From Agarophyton chilense (lineage: Eukaryota; Rhodophyta; Florideophyceae; Gracilariales; Gracilariaceae): a stretch of DNA of 64,000 nucleotides. The notes beneath the pieces are model-generated. The model did not search any database. It was given only the letters and a program-made list of their open reading frames with translations, and was not told where the DNA came from. Where the stretch lies: positions 620,001-684,000 of the forward strand of contig JARGXX010000028.1 in assembly GCA_030374765.1 (NCBI GenBank), in the 5' to 3' direction. Shown here piece by piece: positions 10,377-20,690 of the stretch. Within the stretch, counting starts at the first letter, position 1. Each line of letters opens with the position of its first letter. The position numbers and the translations under genes are program-made.

Positions 10377-11250
10377 GGAAGGGAACTTTAGGATTGTTCC
10401 CTGGTGGGAGGGTTAGATTGGGAGATGCTAAAATGGGAGCACCGGATGATTTGCACTCGTTCATCGAGAACTTTTTCAGAATGTCCGTGACGTACTGTCG
10501 CTGAGTAATTGTGGCCATGCGGTTCTGGGTGTCCAAAAGCACTTCAATGCCGAGAAAATGTCTAACTTGGCCGAGATCCCGAATTTCAAACCTCGGAGAA
10601 AGTTTGGAGACCAACCACGAGTGTCCTTCGTTTCCCTTGCAGGCGATTAGTTGATCATCCACATATACAAGAACGTAGAGTTTTCCAAGCTCGGCTTTCT
10701 CGGTCACAAAAAGGCTGGGGTCCGATTTCCCCTTCGTAAAGCCGATGTCTTCAAGAACCTTCGAAAATACCATATAGAATGCTCTTGCCGCCTGTTTTAA
10801 ACCATACAGGGATTTGAGCAGCTTCCAGACTGTTCCCGAGGCATTCCCAAATTCTTTCTTGAGTTCATCAGGTAGCTGCGGCGGTTTCACGTAAATCTCT
10901 TCTTCTAGGTCTCCGTAGAGAAACACAGTCTTAATATCGATGTGCCTTAACTCGAGATTGGAATTGACAGCGTGTGCGACAATACTCCGGGAGGTTGATA
11001 GTCGGGAAACTGGCGCGAAGACCTCCGAGAAGTTTATGCCGTACGTCTGTTTGAATCCTTTAGCTAAGAACCTTGCCTTATATCTCATGATCTCGCCCTT
11101 TTCGTTGCGCTTTATATCGAATGTCCATTTAGACGGAATGGATTCAGCATGTTCTGGTAACCGTTCCTCGGTAAATACATTTCGCTCCGTTAGGGACTGC
11201 AGTTTTGATTTCATTGCGTCAATCCACTTGGCCCGGTCTTTGCTTTCCAT
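10336..11250 (-). pseudogene. Nested copia: reverse transcriptase
   Basis: 304 open codons. WTFDIKRNEKGEI and YKARFLAKGFKQ open the domain, HIDIKTVFLYGDL carries the motif A Asp, LYGLKQAARAFY follows, and VLVYVDDQLIACKG is the canonical YVDD box. RFEIRDLGQVRHFLGIE closes it. In contrast to copies A, B and C this is an ordinary copia sequence. One oddity is TVFLYG, where copia usually has AFLNG or AFLYG. The frame is lost at its C-terminal end. Confidence 0.9.
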
Positions 11251-11513
11251 GGCCTCGTGAGCGGTGGCTGGTGCAGCACGTCATGTTTTTGCGATGTGAT
11301 CTATAGTCAGGAATGCAAGAGCGCTATAACTCGACATCCAAGGCAGCGCGTTTCGTGCCTTCTCGGTTGGCTTTCTTTTACGTCCACTCCGTCGTGTTGT
11401 CTCTGCTGGGGTTTCGTTTTCACTGACTGTGTGAGGTGCTGACTCCGGTAACTCTTCAGCGATTTCACCGTTTCCTATGTCCTTGGCGGTGTTAAAGTCG
11501 GCTTCAATAATTT

Positions 11514-11750
11514 CTACCTGCTGTGCACCTTCTCTTCTGCCTCTCTTGGGTGTTGTTTCTCGCTTTCGTCGAAGCGTACGTCATGGGATGTGTATATTCT
11601 GTTTCTTTCCGGCACATACACACGGTAGTTTGAGGGTCCGTATCCGACTAGTACCCCATTCCAAACCTTCCCGTCGAATTTCGTTCGGCGTTGCTTCGGT
11701 GGGCGCATGATGTACGCCTTACAGCCGAAGTATCGAGCGGTATTTGCCAA
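11514..11750 (-). pseudogene. Nested copia: integrase C-terminal part
   Basis: RYFGCKAYIMRPPKQRRTKFDGKV, GVLVGYGPSNYRVYVPE and SHDVRFDE match the conserved copia integrase tail (FGC.AY, G.F.GY, .DV.FDE). The open frame begins only a few codons before RYFGC, because the sequence before it is gypsy reverse transcriptase. The linker between here and 11250 is frame-broken. Confidence 0.82.
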
Positions 11751-12330
11751 TAGCCATGCGTGAAATCAATGTTCGCAAAGCACCGGCTTTCGCTACAGTC
11801 TTGAAGCATGGACTCCAGGTAAGGCATCGCTCACTGCAGAGGGAGCGTTCTGGCATTTTTTCCTCGCAGATCTACGGTGAACCGTAGTTTGTCTGTTCCA
11901 GGCTTCGTTACCGCCAGTGCTGGGCTGGCCCAACGTGCATTGGAATTCTTGTACACAGCTCCAATTTTTTCCAGTTGCTGTATTGTGTGTCGAACAAACC
12001 CCCTCTGGTTTGGGCCAACGCGACGCTTTGCACATCGAAAAGGTTGTGCGTTTGGCCTTAGCTTCACAGAATGCGGTCGTACCTTCGCAGGTTGATCCGG
12101 GCCAAGCTTGATCCGGAAACAATCACGGTGGCTTTCCAAAAGAGTTTTAAGCCTTTCGGCTCCTTTTGAGGAGATTCTATTGCTCCTAGCCTCTTCGACT
12201 GCCTTCCGCATTGCCTCGTTGATAGATTCATCTGAATCGACTCCAAATCAGGCTTGCAGGCACTCCGGTGGCTCTATCGGATCGTCTTCGGCCTCATGGT
12301 AGCTCAGCCCCTTGAAGACTGTCGAGGAAA
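11736..12330 (-). pseudogene. Gypsy reverse transcriptase, N-terminal part only
   Basis: The minus strand reads KVRPHSVKLRPNAQPFRCAKRR, then RWASPALAVTKPGTDKLRFTVDLR and, after a TGA, FANIDFTHGYWQIPLD. These are fingers and motif A of Ty3/gypsy reverse transcriptase, with the catalytic Asp of DFTHGYWQ present. The domain stops there because the copia segment begins; the YxDD palm, thumb and connection are missing. Confidence 0.82.
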
Positions 12331-12331
12331 G

Positions 12332-12720
12332 TCAGACAGTCTTTGCCCTCACTTCCTTCTCTGACATACCATCAATAGCTGTTTCTACCTCCTGAAGGTG
12401 TTTTCCGAGATCGAATCCAATGGCTTTGAGCAATGGTCTTCCGAGCAGTACTTCTGCCATGTCTTCATCCGCGACCAGGAATTCCACGTCCCGAATGCGT
12501 ACGGGTAAGCCGGTGTTTGGTAGCACTATGGTCAGCGCCAGTTGAGTTTTTCCCGACGCTGTGGGGACACTTGCCCGGTTTTCTCCCTTGAGTGCTAGCT
12601 CGAGAATCATTGGCTTATCGAATCGTTCAAACGGTGTACTGGGGCGTTGTTTCTGAATCCTCTCGAATACTGTTCGCGAGATTGTAGAAAAATCGGCTCA
12701 GGAGTCCTCGAGAGCCACTT
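12332..12720 (-). pseudogene. Gypsy aspartic protease with stop in the active site
   Basis: The minus strand reads ALEDS, a TGA codon, then ADFSTISRTVFERIQ. The catalytic DSGAD is thus broken by a GGA-to-TGA type change. After it come PMILELALKG, LPVRIRDVEFLVADED and VLLGRPLLKAIGFD, the conserved GRP-L-x-IGFD tail of gypsy-type proteases. Gag lies upstream and reverse transcriptase downstream, as expected. Confidence 0.78.
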
Positions 12721-12846
12721 CTTCCACATTTTTGAGCAGTATAGACTACCGTCCCTCATATTCATTCGGATTATTGTGGGAAACTGAACGTACGGACCCA
12801 AGCTTCGTCTTCTTGTCTTGCCGCTTCTTGTTGCCAAACAGCTTGT

Positions 12847-13771
12847 TCAAAAGTTCGTTTTGCTTCTCCTTCGGGGTGATGGGGCATTTTCTGATAGGAT
12901 GAATGCCATCACAATCATCGTTGAGACATGGTTAGTCCTACTCCCATTGGATGCCTTTCTTCTTTGAAGTGTCCGATTCCTCTCTCTTACCAAGGCGATC
13001 GTGCAGAGAACGGCCAGTTTTCCGAAATATCCACGGTGGTTCCTGTGCACGACCACTCTGCGTGTCCCTTGTGTGTCCTTTATCATGTTTGCGTTTGAGC
13101 TTCAACGCAGCAGATTGGACGGCGTGCAATTGATCGGCAAGTGATGCCAAGGTGTTCGCGAAGAAAGTAAGATTTCCCTTCTGTTCAGCGGTCCACAGGC
13201 CAATTTGGTCCCTGACGAGCTGTTTAAGTTCGGGGGGTTCGAGTTTGTGTACCAGTTTCATCACCATTTGCCTACATTGGTCTTTTTCTGTGATAACTGC
13301 CAAAGCGTTGTGTTCGTCGAGAGCAGTTATGACGTCGAGCACAAATTGTTCGGCCGTTACAGCTGGATCCCTTGGGAGCAACTGGTATTTGACTCCACCG
13401 ATTGCTTCCTCAACTCCATCGTTCAGATTTCGGGCGGTATGAGCCAAGCGGGAGTCGAACTATCCCTTGACGGCTTCCTCTGTTGCTTCTTCCATTTTTG
13501 CAGCCCCTGCTATTTTATCTAGGATGCAAAGGCTGTGCAGGAGTTTCGGCTCGATGCACTGCCGAACGGACGCAGCGTTGATCTTCTGATTGTTCTGCCT
13601 GCATGCGTTGATGTCTTTCACACGCTCAATGTAAGCAGAATAATTTATCTCGAATCGTATTAGTTTCGGCTGTGTTGCTTTCGCCAGAGTTGGAGCCTGT
13701 ATAGTGTTTACCAGCCCGTACGTCGACATATTTGCCCTCGCAACGATTCTGTACGATTTACCGTCTTGCAA
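12847..13771 (-). pseudogene. Gypsy gag
   Basis: Two open blocks (13771-13460 and 13447-12938) lie in the same frame and are separated by a TAG at 13460-13462. The sequence is helical and charged, with RFEINYSAYIERVKDIN and LVRDQIGLWTAEQKGNLTFF, typical of the oomycete-like gypsy gag. A degenerate zinc knuckle (CLNDDCDGIHPIRKCP) follows near 12880-12940. No clear ATG lies right after the LTR; an in-frame ATG is found 14 codons in. Confidence 0.7.
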
Positions 13772-13778
13772 AGCGCTT

Positions 13779-14104
13779 TGTTGATCGAGTGAGATGCGTA
13801 GGTGGGATCAAACGACTGGCCGGAGGCAGTCTGAGCAAAAGCAAGGAAAGAGCAGGCACCAAGTTCTCAGAGATGTTCATCTCTGAGGTTGCTCCCTTCC
13901 TCAAGACAGCTCGGTCTGGAGGTTGGCTTATTTATTGTGTTTCTGGGTTGCGCTATTTCTCTTCTGTAGGCCACCCACGACTGCGTGGGTTGCGAGCGCG
14001 ATTTTCCCTCTACTCTGAATTGGTAGTTCCTTTTCGGGTAACGCTGGGTTTCCGATGAAGGTGCGATGGTTTTACGAGATGCCAGAATGGTCGTAGTATC
14101 AACA
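13779..14104 (-). repeat. 5' LTR of the gypsy chromovirus
   Basis: Partner of 7262-7586. It ends ...CAACA in element orientation and is followed on the minus strand by AAGCGCTTTGCAAGACGG, which should be the primer-binding site. I cannot match this to a tRNA by eye. Confidence 0.88.
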
Positions 14105-15382
14105 GAATTTCTGACGTTTTCGTTGTATAGACCATTTTGTGAGTTTTTTTTTGTCGCTTGTTTCTATTCCAGACAATATACCTGTTCCGATGAGATTTGC
14201 AAGGTTTTCATCATCTCCGGGGCTTTTTTTAGAAGAAGTTCATGTTGAAGATCAAGTAACCTTCTGAATACATAGATACTGAATAGAGGATCATTTCCGG
14301 TAGAGTTATCACTCTTATGGTAATGTAGCCGTAATGGAGCTAAAGCTACCCAATTAACGACACACACGTGTAGTACTAAATAGCGAATAGCAACTCCGGT
14401 AGAGATGCTCTAAAGGAGTGTAAGAAAATAGACAGATCAACAAACCGAACAATCAACCGTGCCGTTTGCACGATCAGCACTATCAAAAGCTAAAAGAATT
14501 TATGAAATGAAGACGAAGTAGAGATTTTCTGAAAAGAAGAATATGATATGACACAGAACCCACGCATAAATAGAGTATAGCCAAAACAGTTCGTTTCATG
14601 CACGAGTCGGTTTAAAAGACAACCGTTTTGGCCGAGAATTTCTTCAAGTATTACCGACTTATTGTATCTAAATGGTGCTAATTCTTTTGTCTGTGAATCA
14701 CGCAAGAACTTTTATAAAAACAAATAGCGGCTCAGGAGTGTTTTTTAAAGTAGAGGAATTAATTTTTAAGTGAGGCGAAAAAACAAAATGGAACCGAAAT
14801 ATGAAGAAAGTGTCTAAAGCTGCGAAAGCCTATCTTTGGATCTCTTTTCCTTTTGTAACTGTTGCGTTCTGATAGTTTTGCGGTACTGTATCCTGCGCTT
14901 CTTGATGTTTCTGGTAATCATTGCTCATTCTGGAAGCCTTTGTCTTCACAAGAGTCGGTGTAGCTCTTTAACACTTCCTGCAACAGGTATTCTACTTTGT
15001 AAAGTATCGTGCTTTTACACCATCTCAAATAATTCTTATGGAGGTATTCGATGGAGAATTGTCCCTACAAACTCAACGTGGAAGTGATGGGATCAAAAAT
15101 GGTGTGCACCAGTCTTCCACAATGTGATTGGTTCGATCATCGGAGTAACCTTACTATGTAGTTTCGTATACCTGTAGTACAGCTTGACCACCTAACGACT
15201 AAGTAAAGTAGTAACAAATCCCTGCTGTTTCTTTACCGATAATGAATGGTGTGAATAAAGCAGTTGAACATACGTCTTCCACAATTTTTCAGAACAAGAG
15301 ACTCGACGAACGAAGGCAAAACAACTGAAAAACGTAAGACTTTAAATTGCTTGATCGAAATCTTGGGGCGATGTCCTACTAT
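14105..15382. other. No supported gene; right flank of the gypsy element
   Basis: A 34-base stretch GTGAGT...TTCTATTCCAG (about 14139-14172) looks like a minute intron, but the exons around it are not recognisable. Otherwise the DNA is AT-rich with no frame I can defend on either strand. Confidence 0.4.
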
Positions 15383-16453
15383 CTATTTGCCAGCGCCGTC
15401 CTGCGTTCTGCGTGCCTTGCGGCGCTCCCGTTCTTTCCTGTTTCGCTCTTCCCTCCGGCGATGTTCCTCGCGAACGCGTTCTTCGTGCTCCCGACGAACC
15501 CGTTCCCATCTTTCTTTTTCATCACAGATCCTCCAGTGCGTCTTCAAATGTGTACTCTGTACAAACCGTCTCCTGCAAGCGCGACAGACGTACTTGCGCT
15601 GCGACTTATCCAAATGCGTATCCATATGCCGCTTCAGGCTTTGCACGCCATAAGTCGTGAACTTGCAATCCTCCACGTTGCATTGCAGCGGCAGGCAATT
15701 GAGATCGTGCTTCTCCAGACCCCGCACCAGTCGTCTGCATTTAAGGCACCTCCTCTTCCCATCAGAGCGGGAGGGCTGCGCCCCGCTCGGGGATGGTCCT
15801 GGTTGAACACGTGGAGCCGTGGCGCGGGGTGCACTGCTGGCGGCAGGTGCAGGTGTAATTTCGTCATCAGAGATGTTCACATGGACCGGCGGTGCACCCC
15901 CGCTGGGGTGCATCATGGGTCCACTGTTCTCTTCATTTCTCCAATGACTTCCAACGCGCTGAGGAGGTGCCGGAAGTCCGGTTCTGGGGCCTACTGAGTC
16001 TGACCCGGAAGGGGAGTTGAGGAGGTCCCGCACGGATCTGACAGCCTGTTGTCTTGTTGTGGGTCCGGGCCGCTGACGTTCTGACGGAGATCCGGATGAA
16101 GAATTGAGCAGGTCCTGCACGGATCTGACCCTGCTCGGTGGCTCGTTCCCGAACGGATTGTTCGTATGAAAACTTCCTTGCCTTCGAGATGATGGGCCGG
16201 GTCTACTTGTCGCTCTGTCCGGCGACTGGTCGGATGGAGTGTTTAGTAGGTCTCGAATGTCTATCCTTCCGAGACCCCTTTCTACTGTATGTGGCGTACG
16301 ACCTTCGTCGGAATGTGGACCGTCGTCCTCATTTCGTCCCCTTCTGTTCACGCGAGAAAGAAGGTACTCTACTTCCATCCTATTCAAAGCATTGTTTCTA
16401 TTGGGATTGTTGCCGCCTCCAGCACCACCGGAAGAACGTGGGTGCCAGCTCAT
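15383..16453 (-). CDS. C2H2-type zinc-finger protein with repeated DLLN motifs
   Basis: An intact frame of 356 residues from ATG at 16453 to TAG at 15383-15385. The N-terminal 220 residues are disordered, rich in Ser, Pro, Gly and Arg, and carry a short motif three times: IDIRDLLNTPS (about residue 64), VRSVQDLLNSSS (108) and VRSVRDLLNSPS (137). Residues 235-320 hold three zinc modules: C-x2-C...H-x4-C, C-x4-C-x12-H-x3-H and C-x2-C-x12-H-x3-C. The last 45 residues are almost only Glu and Arg/Lys in alternating runs, likely a single charged helix. A nuclear DNA- or RNA-binding regulator is the natural inference. The DLLN repeats look like docking motifs for one partner. No intron is needed. 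Confidence 0.8.
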   Translation of the reverse strand: MSWHPRSSGGAGGGNNPNRNNALNRMEVEYLLSRVNRRGRNEDDGPHSDEGRTPHTVERGLGRIDIRDLLNTPSDQSPDRATSRPGPSSRRQGSFHTNNPFGNEPPSRVRSVQDLLNSSSGSPSERQRPGPTTRQQAVRSVRDLLNSPSGSDSVGPRTGLPAPPQRVGSHWRNEENSGPMMHPSGGAPPVHVNISDDEITPAPAASSAPRATAPRVQPGPSPSGAQPSRSDGKRRCLKCRRLVRGLEKHDLNCLPLQCNVEDCKFTTYGVQSLKRHMDTHLDKSQRKYVCRACRRRFVQSTHLKTHWRICDEKERWERVRREHEERVREEHRRREERNRKERERRKARRTQDGAGK

Positions 16454-17329
16454 GGTGTTGGTGAGTCAAATGTAGGTGATTTGTCGCGATTGTTTCCACA
16501 GATTGTGCTCGTTCTTCTTCCGGTGACTGGGATATGCTTCTGGTGGTGCCGCCGCTGAAAGTCTTAGTCTTTTATGAGTTTCATTATTGGAAACTCGCCT
16601 TACAAAATAGTCATTTTACTACTACAATCACCTTTGTTCTCATTCTGTTTGAACTGAGCATATATGCCTATTCTCTTTTGTCATGCTTTTCGTGATGTAT
16701 TAGGAACTTGTTTTCGCACATATGAAAAGCATACCGAAATCAATGCCAGGAGGCAACCATTCTACTGATAGTACAGTCGAAGAGGTTTTCATTGTTATAG
16801 TTGCATTTTTATAAAACAGTTTTTTCACATGTTCGAACAGACTTGGTTGCAGCTTTTAAAGTTTTATCAGAACGTTTCTATCCATTCGGGTCCCGATCAA
16901 GTTACCACTGGGCACTTAGTTTCGTCAAATTTAGAAAAATTCAACAACTAATAACAGCTGTCTAAGGGAAACTCCCGACATCCACATATATACCTCTCGG
17001 ATCATGCAGAATTAAAGATTTTATTATTTTTCCATGCAACTGCTGTTAGAAGATTGATTCGTTTTATATTCGAACTGGATTCATCAGATTTGAGATGCAT
17101 CCCACGCAGCTAGAGCAAGCCTAGCTACAAAGATACATATGTGACCACCTGATTTTCTTTTCCCGATCCGGGGGGCGAACGGTTTTTACACTAAACGAGA
17201 AACGCCTTTTGAGGGCGATCGCCGTCAGAAATAACGCGAATTCATAAGCCATGCTATTCTAATTGCTCGTGGTAGATGATAGTAATCAAAAAGTGCTCAA
17301 CTGGTATAAGTTTGGCGTTTGAAAACCCT
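16454..17329. other. No gene seen; likely upstream region of the zinc-finger gene
   Basis: AT-rich sequence without a sustained frame on either strand. The part next to 16453 is the probable promoter of the minus-strand zinc-finger gene, though no clear TATA motif stands out. No repeat of note was found. Confidence 0.4.
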
Positions 17330-18190
17330 TAGATTTACAAAGCGAACAATGGAAATATACCTCAGCTGATTCTGCTCAATTATCGACGAACAAGGCTCAA
17401 CTTTTGCCAGGTGTCGAGCTTTGTAGTTTTGAAAAAGAAGAATTGCAGAGATACTATGATCTGTTCAGTTCCAAGGAGTTTCTTCTTTACCAAGCGCCAG
17501 GTCTACACCAGTTTGTGACTCAAAACGTATAAAATACTGAGGAGATTTCCTTCAAGAAGACAGTTAGATAACATTGCTCAGGTTGATGCTCTGAGAGTTC
17601 TGAAGAAACTCGGTACCGCGATTTGTTACAGGCGTCCAAACAATGGAACCGCACATAGTCTTTCTATTGTTTTGTTCTTCGATGCGAATTGTTCCAATGA
17701 ATAGGGGCAACTTGGATTCACCTCCGGTTTGCTCATAGATGATTTCAAAATGGATTCTATACATCATGCTCTGCATTGGAGTTCAAACAAATCCAGAGGA
17801 ACTGTCAAGTCAATTGGAGCAGCCGAGAGTCTGGCTGCTGGAGCCGCTATTGATGAATCCAAGATTCTGGCTGCGGCATATGCTAACTTTCTTGAAATGA
17901 AGGTGTATGTTGTTGTCTGCGTTGAATCTAAGGACTTATATGATTCTTTGTCTACGTGTCAAAGATTGACCGACAGAAGCATTCGAGCAGATGTGGCTAT
18001 TTTCAGGTATGAGTTTAAAACTCGCAAAATCAGTCGCATGATATGGATACCTGGTAAGATATATCATGCAGATCCTCTTACCAAGAGAGACAACCCAATG
18101 AAAAAACCTTTACAACTCATGCTCTATAATGGCGCACTCTGTGGGGATTTTGAACAGGCACGTGTTCATTCATCAACCAAGGCTATTTGA
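17330..18190 (+). pseudogene. Divergent copia fragment, copy D (internal deletion)
   Basis: The first part reads LLPGVELCSFEKEELQRYYDLF and SFKKTVR, matching the linker before reverse transcriptase in copies A and C. At about 17566 it jumps straight to QVDALRVLKK, VLFFDANCSNE, GQLGF and then RNase H (HWSSNKSR, KSIGAAESLAAGAAIDESK, VESKDLYDSLSTC, RMIWIPGKIYHADPLTK). The whole reverse-transcriptase core is therefore deleted. Stops occur at about 17529 and 17699. The last 153 codons are open to 18190. It is a fourth member of the divergent clade. Confidence 0.85.
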
Positions 18191-18205
18191 ATAAGTCTGT
18201 TCCTC

Positions 18206-18500
18206 AAAAGAAAAGAGGGAGAATATGAAGTCTAGAATTCAAATAGTTGAGTTTTTATTGTGGATGTTTGAGTGTGTAGGAATATGAATGGTTGAGTTTG
18301 TATCAATGGGTGATCGGCATCCGCTTATTTTGTATATTGTACCTTTTAATTTGGTCTAGCGACGTACGAAACAGACAATTGAGTTGGAGCACTTTCACAT
18401 AATGGAGAGTATTGAGTTGCGACAGGGCCTGAAGTACCAGACGTAAGCGCAAACATCGCGTTTTCTGAGCGTAAGGTTTTTAAGGATCGAATGGGCTCGT
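18206..18500 (+). repeat. Polypurine tract and start of copy D 3' LTR
   Basis: AAAAGAAAAGAGGGAGAA (18206-18223) is a strong polypurine tract. The LTR should begin TGAAGTCTAG at 18226. It shows imperfect short repeats of GGTTGAGTTT/AGTTGAGTTT. No partner LTR remains, so the right end is a guess. Confidence 0.45.
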
Positions 18501-18571
18501 GTGTGCATTGCCGCAACAGCTGCCGGAGAGCCCTCGGGTGCCCCGAAGACTACAGTTGCCTAACCTAGAAA

Positions 18572-20026
18572 GTGTGCGATTGTCTGTCCAAGCGCCAACA
18601 GTTTCTCCAAAACCTGCAAATGTACAGTAATGCGCAACCCCACTACCACAAACCGCACAATCGCATACAACGCTGCGTCACACGCCATGGAAGCCATCTC
18701 CAGCCGCCGCGTCATGACCAGAACTTCAACGCCGCCGCACCGCCCATGACACCAACCACTCCCACGCGCCAGTTCACCCATCATCAGCTCCTCCGTCTCA
18801 CCAACGGGCTCGTGGCGATTCAGTTCTGCTGGGCGGTGCAAGTGTGCTTCGTCACCGAGGCACTTCTAGAACTCGGTCGCTGCACCCGTTTTGTCTCCTA
18901 CTCTTGGTAAACCAAATCATTGGCGATATTCTTTTACAGCCCACCATTTCCGTGATATCCGACCGTTGCATCTCTCCTGCAAAAGCGAAGTTGTATCGCA
19001 ATGCACTCATTGGGGTCATCATTTTGTGTCGGAAGCTTGCGATTGTCATCAATTTTGCTCAGGGTTTATTGCTTGCGTTGGTGGCAGAAGTGGTGCCACT
19101 AGAGCCTCACAAGCAATAAAATGCATACCTTTCGTTTGTCAAAGGAGTTGCCAATTGAATTGGTAGATTTCTGGGTAGTAGGCCACTTGATGGTTTAAAG
19201 TACACTTGAACACGGATAATTATATGAAGTGTTGACTTGAGTTCGTTTTCTTCGACTCAGTCTCTGTTCTCCTTGCCCTTTATACTGCTTTGAAGCACTT
19301 GTAATTTGTTCTAGACGCATATCATTTTCTTCTAAGATAGTTCTTGCTTTTTCTACATAAAGTTCTATGGAAGCTTCTAGATGCTTTCACATTTTTCTAT
19401 CACATACAGCAGTTTCCAGTTGCCTTCTGAAACCTTCTAGAGATTTATACAACACCACTAAGTATCATTTAGTTGTTCTTTCTAGGGAGTAAGAGAGCGT
19501 TACACTCTATTGCGGCTGCTTACTGATATTGATCATGTGTATCACCGTTGTATATAGCAGAGAAGCACCCATTGGGTACCAATCGATTGAGATTTTTCCG
19601 TCGCACGCGGCGAAATCGAGTTGTGACGGCGTATATAAAATTTCGGTAGACCATGATGCGCGCGGCCTCTTTCAAGCCGTCAAATTGGCACCGAATAACT
19701 TTGTCGATATCTTTACGAGACAGTGCTTCAAGTGGTTCGCCTGATTGGCTCTTTTTCTTATCGGTACCTCTTTGGTAGTTAAAGAAGTTATACACAGAAA
19801 CTTTGAAGCACCAAAAACCAGTGCACTACACGAAATATATGTCAGGGGAGTCCAAATGGGCAATCTAGATATTGGATTACAATCTGCACTCAGCATCATC
19901 GCAGCACCTCTATTGCCACGGCTCATCGACTTAACGGCGCTTCAGTTTGTGATAGTGGCATCAAACATACTGCTCGGTGAGGCATTAAGCTCGATGCTGT
20001 TCCTCAACGAACCACGGCAGGGCTGA
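18572..20026 (+). pseudogene. Sucrose-transporter-like (SUT/SLC45, GPH family) gene remnant
   Basis: Hydrophobic blocks in the right order match proton-coupled sucrose transporters. GLVAIQFCWAVQVCFVTEALLELG (split here by a frame change at about 18850-18910) is the first membrane helix. DILLQPTISVISDRC corresponds to the conserved G-LVQP-x4-SDRC loop. AIVINFAQGLLLALVAEVVP and NAYLSFVKGVAN match the fifth-sixth helix region. QCFKWFA and YVRGVQMGNLDIGLQSALSIIAAP match the start of the C-terminal half. Stops at 19117-19119, 19156-19158 and 19742-19744 (the last where the family has Trp), frameshifts and lost segments (about 19160-19530) make it non-functional. Family placement is from recalled motifs. 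Confidence 0.72.
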
Positions 20027-20690
20027 ACGCGGCGAACGATGTTGGCATCGACTGGATTTGTTTGTCTTTTGAGGGAGTACGGTGCCGTGGAGCCTGATGA
20101 GTAAGAAGATTTAATAGACGGCGGCGTAGAGCCCGCTGTTTGGCGCAGCTGTCTGGAAAGTTGGTACTTCCTCAAAGGTCATGACTCTTTTGTGGCCGAT
20201 CTCGAATTCTAAACAGCACATGAAACGTTTCTCCCAAAGTAGGAAGTAGTGATTGGATCGATGTCTTCAATCGAATTAGGTCCTGCCGCGCATATTCGCG
20301 GCAGAACCCAAATGTGTATGGAAATCAAGCCGAAAGCTGGTCATTTTGTACGGGTGACGGAACGCCATTTCTGGTTTTCATCGGAACAAACTTTTCAATG
20401 GCATTCCTAAAACTGGAGAACCAGTCGCCTGTCGTTGTTCTGGGATTCCTGTGGGATATTCCTAGCGGGCTGCCGCTTTAACGTTTCGGTTTGCAAAAGG
20501 AGCCTCCGCTGCTCCCGGTCAACGCTACACCCCTCCTCGCGTATACGAGCGACTTTGGGCGGCTATAATTCTGATTACCCAAACTCATGAGTGGATCGAG
20601 CACTCTGCGAACGGGCTCACGAGGAGCCCAGTTGCAGTTGAGCAACAGCAGCACAATCGACTCTGCGGTCACTCTCGTTCTCTAGTCGCA
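20027..20690. other. No supported gene; one hairpin
   Basis: CTGCCGCG and CGCGGCAG form a perfect 8-bp hairpin with a 6-nt loop (about 20282-20303). Minus- and plus-strand frames are short and not recognisable. It may include the decayed 5' part of the following gypsy remnant. Confidence 0.35.

Larger units (their letters stand above)
9514..11735 (-). mobile_element. Canonical Ty1/copia fragment inside the gypsy element
   Basis: Reading on the minus strand, the fragment starts in the C-terminal part of a copia integrase and continues through reverse transcriptase and RNase H to a 3' LTR. Gag, protease, the integrase core and the 5' LTR are absent. The LTR end abuts gypsy codons exactly at 9513/9514. 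At the other end gypsy reverse-transcriptase codons (GYWQIPLD) pass into copia codons (RYFGCKAY) within about 15 bp of 11735. The LTR shows it arrived as an insertion, after which the adjoining parts of both elements were lost. Confidence 0.82.
7262..14104 (-). mobile_element. Ty3/gypsy chromovirus with a copia segment inside
   Basis: Two direct repeats of about 325 bp (7262-7586 and 13779-14104) bound the element. Both start TGTTGAT and end ATCAACA. On the minus strand, gag, protease and the start of reverse transcriptase (13771-11736) are followed by a canonical copia fragment (about 11735-9514). RNase H, integrase and chromodomain (9513-7678) then complete the gypsy. A polypurine tract (ATGGGGGAC on the minus strand, 7587-7595) adjoins the 3' LTR. 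Flanking pentamers are GATTT (7257-7261) and GAATT (14105-14109), a 4-of-5 match that may be a mutated target duplication. RT motifs such as RWASPALAV and RH motifs such as ENVWADLLTRW-like sequence recall the gypsy lineage common in oomycetes (from memory). Confidence 0.85.

Noticed and set aside
14139-14172. Very small intron (GTGAGT to CAG) beside the gypsy LTR
   Set aside because: At 34 bases it would be shorter than most spliceosomal introns, and no exon on either side is recognisable.
15634-15997. Long plus-strand frames opposite the zinc-finger gene
   Set aside because: They lie antisense to a clearly coding minus-strand gene and show only the base skew of the opposite strand.
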